DNA of 64,000 nt from contig CM042555.1 of assembly GCA_023630585.1 (NCBI GenBank), positions 3,561,501 through 3,625,500 on the forward strand. Direction: 5' to 3'. Below are positions 1 to 13,114 of the stretch, in pieces. Source of the DNA: Cranoglanis bouderius. Taxonomy: Eukaryota > Chordata > Actinopteri > Siluriformes > Cranoglanididae. Under the pieces are notes generated by a model. It worked only from the letters and a program-made list of their open reading frames with translations, searched no databases and was not told the origin of the DNA. How positions within the stretch are numbered: position 1 is the first letter of the stretch; the number at the start of each line of letters is the position of its first letter. The position numbers and the translations under genes were made by a program.

Positions 1-45
1 CAAATGTCTTACACACTGCAGCTTCACTGTGGATAATCAATATAA

Positions 46-323
46 CCATCCATCCATTTTCCATATCGTTTATCCTACACAGGGAGCCTGGAGCTTATCC
101 CATTGAACTCAGGGCACATGGTGGGGGACACCCTGGACAGGGTGCCATCCCATCGCAGGACACAATCACACACACACATTCACACACTACAGACAATTTG
201 GAAATGCCAGTCAGCATGTGGGGAGGAAACCGGAGTACCCAGAAGAAACCCCGGAAGAAACACGGGGAGAACGTGCAAACTCTGCACACAAAAGGCAGAG
301 GCGGGATTCGAACCCCCAACCCT
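46..323 (-). repeat. tRNA-derived SINE, family 1, copy A (head truncated)
   Basis: Minus-strand copy: the TCCATCCATCC-type tail is at the left and the B box (GGATTCGAACCCCCAA on the + strand) at the right. The A-box end of the tRNA-like head is missing. Body landmarks such as GGGGGACACCCTGGACAGGG and GGAGGAAACCGGAGTACCC match the other family copies in this window. Confidence 0.8.
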
Positions 324-1305
324 AATCAATTTATATGTATTAATATTTTAAGTATTGCTAAGTGTTATTCATCAAATAGTGAACATGTAACCAGGTTAAA
401 ATTAATATACACCTGATTTGCTTCTTATCTGGAATATCTTTTGACAATGCATGGTTCGTACATGAGTAAACGTGTTATGAACATTTTATTACATGGTAGT
501 AAAACAGAGTAATGTACATGAGCACTGCATCAGATGCCTCATTATTATGGTCTGGATAAAAATATTATTAATCCTACAGTGTCTGGCTGTATTTTTCTCT
601 CTTTTGTCTTGGTCTACAGCTGAAATTAGACCCCCACAGAAAGATTTCTGAGTATGTTGTCCTTCACCGAATGGATCGTGTGATATCAGGGCAACTTTCT
701 AATTACAAAGTGCAACAACAAAGATATGAAGCTCAAATCAAACTCAAAGTGAAAAATTCCTTTCGATCTTCTGTTTATGTTTTTCTTTTGAGTGTTAAGC
801 ATGCTTTACAGCCTTTTAAGCTTTTAGAAAAATTTTTTTATTCCACTCGACTGGATGGCGTCCATTTTCCTTTTGGACGCGAGTGATGTTTTAAAAAGCA
901 TTCCTAAGATTAAAGATAGGACGGAATTCTGAACAGAAAGCATATCAGATCACTTATCTGGAATTAAAGAGCTGTTAATGTGAAAGGGGTGAAGTTTGGT
1001 CGCATATAAAAGAGAGGGATTAAACATTGCTGATAAGAAGTGACAGAAGTGTTACATAAATCTTCATAAAAGGTCAACTTCAATAGACATTACAACTGTT
1101 TATTATTACAGTCAGTTATGTAGAAAGGTTGCAAACTTAAAGAGGTAGAACGAGTGTTCAGATCAGCATGTATGATCGTTTGAAGAAATTTAAATCTTAA
1201 AGTTTGGCATCCAGAGGATCACTTTAAAAACTGCTCGGATGATTAAAAAAAAATCCAACGGATGCACACGAGTAAGCAATAAAACATTTGTGGGTATGCT
1301 GTTAT
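324..1305. other. Intergenic, no supported gene
   Basis: AT-rich unique-looking sequence. An open frame at 671-886 follows an acceptor-like CTACAG at 614-619, but nothing in its product is recognisable. Confidence 0.5.
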
Positions 1306-1795
1306 AGAAAAATAATCAACAACGTGGTGATGTGATGAAACAGAGCTACTGTTAGAACGCCAAATTTAATTCTTTTCCAATAACAGTATGTCTCCAAGTG
1401 TTTTATTCCTCTTATACCACAGTGTTTACAGCATAAATTGTAATGTTTAATGTTATGGAACAACAAGATTATCACTCATGTTATAGCAGCTATAAACAGT
1501 CGTTCCCTCACAAGCCCTCTGTCCTGAAGACTTTCCCATGTCTGAAAACTTCAAGTTAGAGCTTTACCTCCTGACACTGGAGACTCCTTCCCTAAATGTT
1601 ACTTCACCATATCAACAATTACGCACGTTTTTAAACCCGTTTACGTGGAGCACCCGTCCCTGCGTAAGTTGTAACTGTAGAAACGATAATAATTTGCAGA
1701 TCTTATTGTCAGAGCTGTTCTTATTGAAAATTAAAGAAACACCTTTTGACCAATCAGAATCGAGCATTAAACAGTGCTGTGGTATAAAGTGAGAT
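1306..1795 (+). repeat. Dispersed repeat family A, copy 1
   Basis: Shares ordered blocks with other copies: AAAATAATCAACAACGTGGT, AGTGTTTTATTCC, GACACTGGAGACTCCTTCC, CATCAACAATT, ACGTGGAGC, TAGAAACGATA, GACCAATCAGAATC and ACAGTGCTGTGGTATAA. Non-coding; probably a non-autonomous DNA transposon. Confidence 0.7.
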
Positions 1796-3006
1796 AATTA
1801 ACACCGATTTCAACTTTCAACGTTCACTATGATTCACCAAATTCAACACAAAATTTATAGGAAGTATGAAAGACTTTTTTTTAGAGTTCCCAGAATATCA
1901 GTTATCGAAATTATGTTACATATCTCGGTTGGATTTTATTTAGTACTTTACCAACACATCTGAGAAAAATGTTGATACTCCTGACAATTTTTCCTGGTTA
2001 AAGGCTACATTCTAGCTACGTAAATCATAATCCTTGGTCATTAGCTAATTTATGTTTGCTGTCTATAATTCTTAGTTACCAACCAATGGTTTTGTCATGA
2101 CTTTAAGGATTTAAACTGGGAGAACCTGTGTGCATTTGTTTTCCCGAGTTGGAAGTTTTTATTTAAAACCAGTTTCCAAAACAGTGAACATGAAGGGAAT
2201 AACGAGATCAGGAGGAGGCTACCTACAATGGTTCTTTGTTTTGCAATAATTAATCCTGTGTGTTGGTTTGAGTGGAGATGATACAGAATAAAGAAGAGGA
2301 AAAGAAACAGATAGATGGAAAAAATAAAGAAATTAAAAAAAAAAACAACAAAAAAAACAGAAAAGCATAATCTATAAAGGATAGCTGAGACAGAGTGGGA
2401 GATGTGATTCACTTTAAGCTGAGCCATACGTTTTCCAGATGTTCTCCACAAAGTTTTTTTTTTTTTTTTTTTTTGGGAAAGAAGTCTTACTAACCCGATG
2501 CTCTCTCCATGAAAACGGAGCTGGTTTGCATCGCATTAGAGTAGCGAGTAGACTGCACATTCTTCTTCTGCTTTCATTATCGTTCATGTAGTTTAATACG
2601 TTATAGTCTGAATGTATGGTACAAATGTCATGTGGAAACGTGCCTGTGCTGGATTCTACCATCAATATCTTTCAAACAAATGCATGAATTATCAGCACAG
2701 TAATAATCTCAACTTTCATACATGATGTCAGTTCCTCCTCACAGTAAACAAACATGATGCCACTGAATTAGGAAAATACAGTAGACTTGCTATAATGTGT
2801 GCTAGAGGCAGTGGGATGTTGTAATCGTATCTCTACGTGTGTTCTTTCTTTAACAGGCTTTTTGAGAAACGATTGTGATTGGCTCAGGGCCGTAGCGAGA
2901 ACATATCGAAGAGCGACCCTTTTGTCGCTTGGTAGAATTGCGGCTCTGTGTCGTGCGATTTTTTAAATTTATTTTTTATAACCCGACCGAATCTATATTT
3001 CCCCAC

Positions 3007-3426
3007 AACTTTGTCTCTGACCTGATTGGAGAGCTCCTTGGTCTTCATGCTACTTGCTTAGAGGTGTTGAAGACTCAAGGGCCTTTCAGAACATCATCAT
3101 GTGACAGATCATGTGACGCTTTGATTGCACAGGTGGACCTTAATCAACTAATTATGTAACTTCTGAAGTTAATTGGATGGACCAGTTCTTAAATAGGGGG
3201 TTTCATAGCAAAGGGGGTGAATACATATGCACTCACAATTTTTCAGTTTTTCATTTTTTTTAAAAAAAATTACAAGGTATTTTTTTTCCATTCCACTTCA
3301 ACAGTGTGGACTATTTTGTTTGGTCCATTACATAAAATCCAAATAAAAATCCATATTAATTCCAGGATGTAATATAACAAAACAGGAAAAACACCAAGGG
3401 GGTGAATACTTTCACAAGGCACCGTA
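3007..3426. mobile_element. Tc1-like transposon 3' fragment
   Basis: Contains AGCAAAGGGGGTGAATACAT and ends AGGGGGTGAATACTTTCACA then AGGCACCGTA, a terminal sequence typical of a fish Tc1-like element. CATGTGACAGATCATGTGAC upstream is also typical. No transposase remains. Confidence 0.7.
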
Positions 3427-5120
3427 CGTACAAAATGAATGATCACCTGTTGTTTTGTTACTTGTTTTGTGAGCGTCAGGTTACTCGTCACATATCTCAA
3501 AGTATGATGGAAGTGCATTAAGATTCAAAAGGTAAAAACTCATGTGTCGGATAAGCGGTGGAGTACAAAAGTACAAAAATCCTCACTGGAAGTAGTTATT
3601 CAGTTGTTCAGTAAATATGACGAAAATAAATCTGTTATTTTTTATTTTTTACACAAAAAAGAAAATTATTAGAATGGCTTTAAGTATTGTACTAAATTAA
3701 TTCATGTAAATTTGTGGCAAAAAAATAAACTAAAGTGTATAATCTCTTTTCTTTACAGGGTTAAATGTAATATTATTTCACACACGCTCACAAAACTAGA
3801 AAAAGACAGGAATAACGTTTACTTATACCGATTGCATACTAAAGTGGAGGTGTGTTTTTTGTTTTAAAACTTAATTTGCTTATGCATTTGCAGAACTTTG
3901 AACTGATTTCATTTTGAGCGTTACTCATGGCTTGCTTTCAATATCATCTTGTGTCTGATTGTCTTTAAGGCCTAAAGCCATTGCACAGCTGTTGTTGCAG
4001 CCGGCTGGGACATTGGCTGATAAGTTTAAAAGATAAAAGAACTTTTAGAGTTATTTTAGTTAGATTAGTTTAGTCGAGGGTCGGGTCACGTCTGATGCAG
4101 GACGCGAATGAACCCGTCAATCATGAAATCAATTGGGTTTCAAATCAATTCTCTCATTATTCCGGTTAGCCTCTCTTAAACATAGTTCTAAATATTTTTT
4201 TTTTGTGATCAAGTATGACGTTAAAACATTGCTTATTTATCTTTTGTCTGTTCATGATAAGATGATAAGAAAAAAATTCAGATTGACACAGCAGCACGAG
4301 TAGGAGGAGTAACATCAAAGAAAGAAAAGAATTTCCATAAATACCTACACAATAGAAATAACAGAAATAACAGAAACAATAAAGCACATCTGTGTGTATG
4401 TGCATATGCTACATGCAACATGCATCGGAGAAAGAAGAAGTTTGTCATCCAGACGGAACTATATGTATTTATACATGGGTACTGTTTTATTTATTTGTTT
4501 TTAAATCGTCAAAAATATATAGCACGCTCGAGCAGGAATGCGTGTCAGTGGATGTCGCTGTAAATAGACGGCGATTTTTCTTGGCCAGGTAAAAGTGATG
4601 ACACTATGATCTTCATTCTGAAAGTGTTCTGCATTTTAGTATAAGTCCAGGATCCTTTACAAGTGCCTCCAGCCTTTTTAGACATTACAGGACTCGGTGC
4701 TCTTCTTCTTCTTCTTCTTCTTCTTCTTCTTCCTTTTTTTTTTAGAGGTGCCAATAATATTGAAACTGCTGTTTTGCTTCTTTATTTCCTGATGGGCTTA
4801 GTATTAGTGTATGCATTAAGTCTTCTTAACAAATCAGTAGTTAAGCATGGTTAGCTGCAGACCTTATAGTAAAATGTTACTGTTAATTACTGCTCATTTT
4901 AATAAAGGGTTCCCAATAATTCTGGAGTTTACAGCACATACTGTATATTGTTTATATATACAGTAGTTTATATTCAACATGTATGTGTTATGTTAGTTGC
5001 TAAGTAAACTACACTCCACGGCCTAAACATGAACCCTGTGTGCCTGTTTCGTGAGACCCAGTCATGTGTTTATTTCCTGAAGGTCTTTGGAACATTGGAG
5101 AGACCCAATACATGGCCCTG
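3427..5120. other. Intergenic, no supported gene
   Basis: AT-rich. The only structure noticed is a (TTC)n run at 4700-4735. The adjoining 1796-3006 is similar, with a poly-T near 2454-2474. Confidence 0.5.
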
Positions 5121-5121
5121 A

Positions 5122-5189
<68 letters not shown>
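5121..5189. repeat. (CA)n microsatellite
   Basis: About 34 near-pure CA units; a second, shorter CA run lies at about 5254-5286. Confidence 0.95.
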
Positions 5190-5194
<5 letters not shown>

Positions 5195-5400
5195 ACCCAC
5201 ACAGGACTGTTTATATGAAGTGGGTTGGTGAGGCCGCACGCAAACTCAGGCTCACACACACACACACACACAGTCACACACACACGCATCTGCAGAAAGT
5301 GTCAGGGACACAGAAGGGATTGTGGGTAGAGGTGGCAGATCCTGCCAAGCGTTTGATCTGTTTCTGAGGGAAACAGGAAACTTCCTCTGCCTGAGGTGGA

Positions 5401-5402
<2 letters not shown>

Positions 5403-5485
<83 letters not shown>
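5403..5485. repeat. (CA)n microsatellite
   Basis: About 40 CA units with one A interruption near 5470. Confidence 0.95.
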
Positions 5486-5859
5486 CCTGCCTCTCTGAAC
5501 CAAGGACTAACATAAATTGGAGGCCTAGACCACTAAATGTCACCATAAACTATTTATGCATTGTCCATGCGATGAATGTAAAAAAAAAATTGAGCAATTT
5601 ATTTGGCTAGTAAATAAACTGTGGTTAGTTTCTTTAGTTTTTCCATCCACTTTACACGCCTAGAGATTTGCTAATCTGTGTCAGTCTCTTTGGTTTATGT
5701 ACTGTATTCTGAGGGTTTAAGGTGTGCAAGTTTTTCCTCCATACTGCATATGTAGTATATACTGTATATCTGACAGTGGTCTAAAGATATAATTAAGTTT
5801 AGTGATTATTTTTTCAATCTTAATACAAATCCCTAGCACATAACTGCACAGACAGCATC

Positions 5860-6420
5860 ATGACAATCAAACAGCAATCCAAACAAGTCTGGGGCAAAAT
5901 TCTGGAAAAGTAACAATCAGGATTTGGTTTAGAAAATATTTCCCAAACTTTGAACATCTTATGTCTTGAGCATCATTAAGTCCATTATTATACTGTAAAT
6001 GATAGAATATGTATGGCACAGCCGTGACTCTACCGAGAAGAAGCCAAGGGTAATGCTGAAATGATGCTACCACCACCATGCTTCACTGTTTGGATGGTGT
6101 TCTATGGGGCTCTCCAGGAACAGGTGAATCACTTGATACTTTAAACTTTAAATTTTGATTCCCATTAGCTAATTATGAGACTTCTGATGGCGACTAGTTG
6201 CACCAGAACTAATTTTGGGGTTTCACAACAATGGGGTTATTACTTATGCAATCACAACTTTTTATGCTTTTTATCTGTAAACAGTTTTACAAACTGAATT
6301 GACCCCCCCCCCCACCACCCCCCACGGATTTCAATATTATGGACTATTTTATGATTATATAATTGCAATTACGTCCAATTTAGAAAATGTGGAATAGGTT
6401 TTTTTTTTTTTGGGTGGGGT
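5860..6420 (+). mobile_element. Fossil Tc1-like transposon fragment
   Basis: Contains relics of transposase coding sequence: ATTTCCCAAACTTTGAACAT (plus strand) and the complement of the TVKHGGGS motif (ACCACCACCATGCTTCACTG). Tc1-like terminal-type sequence then follows (GGGGTTATTACTTATGCAAT). Large internal deletions; no open frame. Confidence 0.6.
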
Positions 6421-6439
6421 TATAGGAGACAAATTACAT

Positions 6440-6482
6440 TTCTTTCTTTCTTTCTTTCTTTCTTTCTTTATTTCTTTCTTTC
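6440..6482. repeat. (TTTC)n microsatellite
   Basis: About 10 TTTC units with one ATTTC variant; a shorter TTTC run lies at 6971-6995. Confidence 0.95.
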
Positions 6483-7015
6483 TCCTGCTCTGTCTATCTC
6501 GTTTTTGGGGGCATTAAGGACATAGTGGTTTTGTGTTTTCACCCCAAATTCTATCTTTTCCCCTCACCACAAAATAAAATGCAGAATATTTTTCATTCTT
6601 TTCCATTCTGCCAGTACCATGCCGTTATTTCAGTGTTTTATGACTTTGAAAAAGACTTTTAGTAGCTGAACTTTTATGACCTTTGCCTCAGAAAAGCCTT
6701 TTCTTTTCTTTTTTCTCCACAGACAGTGTGTTCAGTGTGTTGGGGAATGGACACGCACCAGCAGGACAACAACTTTTATTGTTGTGATGAAAATCATTCT
6801 AAGTGCATGTTTTACATCTGAGCTGGAGGCAGGCAGCTGTGTGCTAACAACACGGCCATGTTTCTGAAGAAATTTGGATAAAAGGCGCAGATTTAAACAA
6901 ACACATAAAAGCAACGTTGCAGTATTTCTCAACTTTAAAAAAAACAGAAACTTGTTTGCTTCTGAAGTGAATTCTTTCTTTCTTTCTTTCTTTCTTGTGG
7001 ATCTTATGCATTTTA

Positions 7016-7024
7016 CTTGTGTGT

Positions 7025-7091
<67 letters not shown>
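7016..7091. repeat. (GT)n microsatellite
   Basis: GT run with one AT interruption, ending GCGCGCG. Confidence 0.95.
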
Positions 7092-7094
<3 letters not shown>

Positions 7095-7239
7095 TCATAT
7101 CACTTTCTCTTTGACATCAGGAATGTTCTTTTTGTTGTTCTTCTTTATTGACCTCATTAGTGATCACACTTGCACCCTGATGCAGGACATGCAGCTGCTA
7201 CTTAGATAACATGAAATCATATGTGGGTTATGTGGGTTG

Positions 7240-7241
<2 letters not shown>

Positions 7242-7293
<52 letters not shown>

Positions 7294-7399
7294 ACAGGGT
7301 AAAGCTTTACAGTGCTGTCCCATGGGAGCCTCTCCCTCACTTTGAAGCTTCTGCCTATTTTGGTGGCTCCTCTTATCTCTGAAGGAAAGATCTCCAGCT

Positions 7400-7471
<72 letters not shown>

Positions 7472-7565
7472 GTTTTCCTCTCTTTTACTACATGTATATC
7501 TGCCTCTCTTGCTTCCTGTCCTCCTTCTTATCATCCTGTTGGTTTCACCTTAGTTTTTTTTTTGC

Positions 7566-7606
<41 letters not shown>
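7242..7606. repeat. Cluster of dinucleotide arrays
   Basis: (TG)n at 7242-7292, (CT)n at 7404-7447 running directly into (CA)n to 7471, and (CT)n at 7570-7605. The neighbouring 7490-7740 is C/T-rich. Confidence 0.95.
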
Positions 7607-7608
<2 letters not shown>

Positions 7609-7764
7609 CTTATTTTCTTCAGTGTCTCGTTTTATTCCTTTTTGGTTTTCTCCTCCTCTTATTCACTTACTTCCTTGTCTTTCACTCTTCCCTCCTCCTT
7701 GCTTTCTCTTGCTTGTTTCCCCCTCCATCAACACATAAAGAAGCAACAACGACACATAAAATGT

Positions 7765-8282
7765 TGAATTCCTCTTACACCACAGCAATATATCGACACT
7801 ACCTTTTTAAATTTAATAAAGAATGGCACGACATACTTTTTATCCATATATAGTTACAGTTAATGTACCGGAACATCCATGGATGGTGTTTGTTCCTGTT
7901 ATGACTTACATTTTAGCAGTTATAAACACTAGTTCCTTCACCAGCCTCTTTTTTCCCCCTCTGTCTTGAAGTTAATAAGTGAAAAAAAAAAAAGTTCAAC
8001 ATGTCAGGTTACAGAGAAACTGCAAAATGCTAAGTCCTGTAGACAGCTTTACCTTTGACACTGGAGACTCCTTCCATAAATAAATAAACTTCTCCTCACA
8101 GAAAACTTCACCACATCAACAAACATATTTGTTTAGGTGGAGCGTCCGCCTGACAAGTCTCTGTGTAAGTTACTGTTACTATAGAAACGATAGCATATTA
8201 GAACAAGAACATTAATATAACCCTGTGATTTGTGAACACATTCCGACCAATCAGAATCCAGAATTCAACAGCGCTAACGGAT
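7765..8282 (+). repeat. Dispersed repeat family A, copy 2
   Basis: Contains GTTACAGTTAATGTACCGGA, GACACTGGAGACTCCTTCCA, AAAACTTCACCACATCAACA, TGGAGCGTCCGCC, CCGACCAATCAGAATCCAGA and ATTCAACAGCGCT. It ends 1 bp before the TA of the Tc1 element at 8286. Confidence 0.7.
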
Positions 8283-8285
8283 CTA

Positions 8286-9655
8286 CAGTGGGGGAAAAAA
8301 GTATTTGATCCCCTGCTGATTTTGTATGTTTGCCCACTGACAAAGAAATGATCAGTCTATAATTTTAATGGTAGGTGTATTTTAACAGTCAGAGACAGAA
8401 TAACAACAAAAAAATCCAGAAAAACGCATTTCAAAAAAGTTATAAATTGATTTGCATTTTAATGAGGGAAATAAGTATTTGACCCCTTCGACTTAGTACT
8501 TGGAGGCAAAACCCTTGTTGGCAATCACAGAGGTCAGACGTTTCTTGTAGTTGGCCACCAGGTTTGCACACATCTCAGGAGGGATTTTGTCCCACTCCTC
8601 TTTGCAGATCCTCTCCAAGTCATTAAGGTCATTTTCAATGCCCTGGCTGAGGGAAGGAGGTTCTCACCCAAGATTTGACGGTACATGGCCCCGTCCATCG
8701 TCCCTTTGATGCGGTGCAGTTGTCCTGTCCCCTTAGCAGAAAAACACCCCCAAAGCCTAATGTTCCCACCTCCATGTTTGACGGTGGGGATGGTGTTATG
8801 ACTTGGGGTCATAGGCAGCATTCCTCCTCCTCCAAACACGGCGAGTTGAGTTGATGCCAGAGAGATCTGACTACACCTGACCACAACACTTTCACCCAGT
8901 TCTCCTCTGAATCATTCAGGCAAACTTCAGACGGGCCTGTACATGTGCTTTCTTGAGCAGGGGGACCTTGCGGGCGCTGCAGGATTTCAGTCCTTCACGG
9001 CGTAGTGTGTTACCAATTGTTTTCTTGGTGACTATGGTCCCAGCTGCCTTGAGATCATTAACAAGATCCTCCCGTGTAGTTCTGGGCTGAGTCCTCACCA
9101 TTCTCATGATCATTGAAACTCCACGAGGTGAGATCTTGCATGGAGCCCCAGACCGAGGGAGACTGACAGTTTCTTCCATTTGCGAATAATTGCACCAACT
9201 GTTGTCACCTTCTCACCAAGCTGCTTGGCGATGGTCTTGTAGCCCATTCCAGCCTTGTGTAGGTCTACAATCTTGTCCCTGACATCCTTGGACAGCTCTT
9301 TGGTCTTGGCCATGGTGGAGTATTTGGAATCTGATTGATTGATTGTTTCTGTGGACAGGTGTCTTTTTACAGGTAACAAACTGAGATTAGGAGCACTCCC
9401 TTTAAGAGAGTGTGTAAAAGACACCTGGAGCCTGAAATCTTGCTGATTGATAGGGGATCAAATATTTATTTCCCTCATTAAAATGCAAATCAATTTATAA
9501 CTTTTTTGAAATGTGTTTTTCTGGATTTTTTTGTTGTTATTCTGTCTCTCACTGTTAAAATACACCTACCATTAAAATTATAGACTGATCATTTCTTTGT
9601 CAGTGGGCAAACGTACAAAATCAGCAGGGGATCAAATACTTTTTTCCCCCCACTG
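8286..9655 (-). mobile_element. Tc1-like transposon with long inverted repeats, full-span but defective
   Basis: Starts CAGTGGGGGAAAAAAGTATT and ends in its complement (CTTTTTTCCCCCCACTG), flanked by TA on both sides. The terminal inverted repeats are about 200 bp, with matching blocks such as AAATTGATTTGCATTTTAATG and its complement. It carries a decayed transposase on the minus strand and directly abuts a family A repeat at its left. Confidence 0.92.
8493..9313 (-). pseudogene. Tc1-like transposase pseudogene
   Basis: Reads from MAKTKELSKDVRDKIVDLHK (N-terminal HTH) through pieces in different frames, including VKHGGGNIRLWGCFSAKGTG, to a C-terminal NKGFASKY before a stop. It spans about 820 nt against about 1 kb for an intact gene and needs frame changes near 9180-9110 and 8900. 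After SARALKM it jumps to the C-terminal segment, so the region that in this family carries the second and third catalytic acidic residues is gone. It cannot encode an active enzyme. Confidence 0.88.
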
Positions 9656-9657
9656 TA

Positions 9658-10834
9658 CAGCACTTTTTTGATTAACTTTGCATCACTGAACCTGTCATTC
9701 TTTTTTTTTCTTTTTTTTTAGTCTCTCCTTTTGTCCTTGTCTTTCTACTTGTCCTGTTTGGCTCACTCCTTTTCAGAAGTCATACACCACCCTTCCCTCT
9801 TTCTTCCCATCCCTCCTTCTCCTGCATCTTCATTTTTACACCCCGCCCCCCCCAACCCGCCCCAAAGTGTGTTTTGATATACAGTGAGTAATTAACGAAC
9901 ATCATAAACAATGCTTTGCATTAGCTTCGCATTACTGAACCTGGCAACGCTGTCATTTTGGACAAAAACATGCAGCTCCTCTCTTTCTTTTTTTTTTTTG
10001 ATCCTCACTTCAAAGGGGACTCCCTACTGTTTGTGCCTCACTGCACTAATTGTGTCCCCCTTTCTGGATGGGGCGCAAACCCCCAACCGCTTCAAAAAGC
10101 AGTCTATTGGAGGCGAAGCTAACACGGAGAAATGCTCAGCCCCCAAATTCAGCAGTGCTGCGAGACATCCCTCGGTCTTCCTTCAGTTCTTCTGTTTGCC
10201 TTTTAATAGCTACATTAAGGATTCGATTTTCATGCTATCAAAGCTTATTTGACTTTTAATGACAAAATGTACTACAATATGCACTGTTTGTGGGAACATA
10301 CAGGCCAGAAATCCATTTTTCCCCCCACAATGATTAGTATAATTAATGCAAGTTTGGGGTGAAATGTGTCAACAAACATCATATCTGCCAAAGTAAATCC
10401 CACATACAGTACTTTGCTTTTTTTTTTTAAACTACAGTATATATTACTCTAAATGCATGTACAGAGGAATAATCTCAGGGTTCACGAGTTAACAAGTAGC
10501 TAGTTGTATTGTATTTGTATGGTCGATGTTTGTTTTTATGTATTCTGTTTTATTGTTTTTGGTTAAATTTTCAAATGAAACCAGTGTCAAACCATTGTTC
10601 TGGCTGGACTTGGTACTTGTTCTGGTTGCTGTACTCTGTACTCACTTTATGTGGTGCTTGTGCAGTTCTGTGGCACCTGGGTTGCAATGTTTAGAGCGAT
10701 GGTACCTGGTGATGGTACGGCCCTGAGGGCTATGTGGACCGTGGGACTGTGATCAGCTACGCCATTGAAATTAGATCATGTCAGATTTTGGAGGACTCTG
10801 CAAAACCAGCCTGTTTAAGAAAAGTGCTATATAA
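9658..10834. other. Intergenic, no supported gene
   Basis: Pyrimidine-rich at 9690-9880, otherwise plain AT-rich sequence. No recognisable protein in any frame. 11187-12119 is similar apart from its GT arrays. Confidence 0.5.
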
Positions 10835-11186
10835 ATCCATCCATCCATCCATCTTTTTTCCATACTGCTTATCCTTCACAGGGTTGTGGGGAAGCCTGGA
10901 GACTATCCCAGGGGACTCGGGGCACAAGGCGGGGGACATCCAGAACGGGGTGCCAACCCATTGCAGGGCACAATTGCACACGCATTCACACACTACACTT
11001 TGGAAATGCCAATCAGTCTACAATGCATGTCTTTGGACTGGGGGAGGAAACTGGAATACCTGGAGGAAACCGCCAAAACACGGGGGAACATTCAAGCTTC
11101 ACACACACAGGATGGAGACAGGATTCAAACCTCCAACCCTGGAGGTGCGAGGCAAACGTGCTGACCACTAAGCCACTGTGCCCCCC
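10835..11186 (-). repeat. tRNA-derived SINE, family 1, copy B (near full length)
   Basis: Runs from an (ATCC)n tail to CACTAAGCCACTGTGCCCCCC, whose complement is the tRNA-like 5' head with an A box (TGGCTTAGTGG). The B box is degraded. The body is the same as in the other copies. Open frames across it are shadows. Confidence 0.85.
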
Positions 11187-11721
11187 ATGAATCCAACAAA
11201 TTCTTCTTCTTCTTAATATTTCCAGAAGCTAGGCTGACAGCTTATATAATATGCTAGGTAACATACTAGTTAGCCTTTATAGATAAAGTGTAAGTAACCA
11301 AAAAATAACTGACACTTGTTTGTGATCTGTCCTCCAGCCTATCCCAATATCGAGTGCTAGTGACTGACAGCAGGACATGATGACATTAGTGTCTCGAATA
11401 CGATGCCGGCTAAAGTTCCTCTTCAGTTGAAATGTGGTCTAATGGCACACGTTCCTCTAATGGACATTTTATTCTGGCTTAATTTTGAAATCTCCAAAAA
11501 AAAATGTTTTTGAAGCCCCCTTTTTTCAACTTCACTGGACCTTTGAGCTTTGATAACCTACCAGTTTGTGTTTGTTCACTGAAGTGCATGTGAATCCAAG
11601 TGGTCTAGACTAGATCAGATTTCATGTCTTAGACTTCAAAGAAAAGATCGGACACATCAAATACTGCGTGTGCAAAATGAAACAAAGATCAGATTTGACT
11701 CAGTCCTGCTGAAGCCTCTGT

Positions 11722-11762
<41 letters not shown>

Positions 11763-11818
11763 CATTCAATAAAGTAGTAAACACATTTAAAACAGACTCA
11801 GGGCCAGAATGCTACTAG

Positions 11819-11916
<98 letters not shown>
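11722..11916. repeat. Two (GT)n microsatellites
   Basis: (TG)n at 11722-11760 and a long pure (GT)48 at 11821-11916, separated by 60 bp of ordinary sequence. Confidence 0.95.
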
Positions 11917-11917
<1 letters not shown>

Positions 11918-12119
11918 TGGCTTCTTAGGACATGAAACAGAATTCTTAAATGAAAGTTTTCCTCTCATTTTACACTACAAGCCAACAAACACAAGCTAAC
12001 CTTCCAGCTAGGAAGCAAGGAATCATCCGGAAAAAAGGTTCTAATTCAGAAAACGATTCATGACCCACATTCTTATTATTACTTTTTTTAAAAAAAAAAC
12101 ATATTTTATGGAGGAAGAT

Positions 12120-12560
12120 GAATTGCTAAACTTTTGGTATACAACAGAACGGAGTTCCATTAAATATTGTTGATTGAATTTCTATAACAGCACCAATTAC
12201 AAGTTTTACGTTCATGTGCTAGTTCCCATATGCTATCGTTTCTATAGTAACAACTCATTCACAGCGACTGATATGGTCGACACTACATGTAATCTGATGG
12301 ATTTAAAAACATGTTATTTAACAAAGAAAAACAAATAATCATTGATATTGTAAAGTTGTTCTGCAAGAAGATGTTTATTTACAGTTTTTGGAAGGAGTCT
12401 CCAGTGTCAGCGTTTTGTAACAGTAATGTTTTCCACCGCAGGAAAGTCTTCAGGAGAAAGGAGTTTACGTTTTCTTAGTAATATGAAACGCTGCGTTTTT
12501 TTTCCGTTCTTTCTTTCTTTCTTTCTTTTTTTTTTTTACTTATTAACTTCAAGAGATGAG
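12120..12560 (-). repeat. Dispersed repeat family A, copy 3
   Basis: Inverted copy: CTATCGTTTCTATAGTAACA, GGAAGGAGTCTCCAGTGTCA, AGGAAAGTCTTCAGG and TTATTAACTTCAAGAGATGA are complements of family A blocks. A CTTT/poly-T tract interrupts it. Confidence 0.65.
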
Positions 12561-12812
12561 GGAAAAAAGAGGCTGGTAAGGGAGGCTTCATCACGGTTTC
12601 CTGTCAATGATGATTTTCCTGTAACAGTACACCATATATTTTATATATTACTTATTGCATGCTGGGCCATGGAGTAAGTTCACCACTACAACTGTGGCTG
12701 GCTTTGTTACTGTGTTGCAGTTGCCCCTGTCCACTCTCACGCACACATGACCTGCTTTTGTCCTGCAGGAAGTAAGACAACAGTCACATGCCCCGCAAGC
12801 ACTTCTGCAGCT

Positions 12813-12813
<1 letters not shown>

Positions 12814-12885
<72 letters not shown>
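12814..12885. repeat. (CT)n microsatellite
   Basis: A pure CT run of about 36 units. Confidence 0.95.
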
Positions 12886-12891
<6 letters not shown>

Positions 12892-13114
12892 GTTACATGA
12901 AAAATAAACAGTAGTGTTGGGGGTTCTTTGGCTTCCACTAAACCAGGGGTGTCTAATTTTATCTGCAAAGGGTCGGTTTATTCCGACCAAACAGAATCCC
13001 ACCTGATTCTACTTGTAAAATCAATTAGTCTTGGTCTTCAAACAACTGATGTGTTGTATCAGGTGATCTTGCTTGGTTACTCACTTTTTTGTGGATAAAA
13101 TTGGACACTATGCA

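Noticed and set aside
671..886. 71-codon frame after an acceptor-like CTACAG (614-619)
   Set aside because: No recognisable motif, no partner exon and no clear donor; likely chance.
10986..11180. tRNA-like A and B boxes considered as tRNA genes (also in 15399-15480, 25615-25690 and 62774-62840)
   Set aside because: They are heads of dispersed SINE copies with long bodies and TGGA tails, and do not fold as complete tRNAs.
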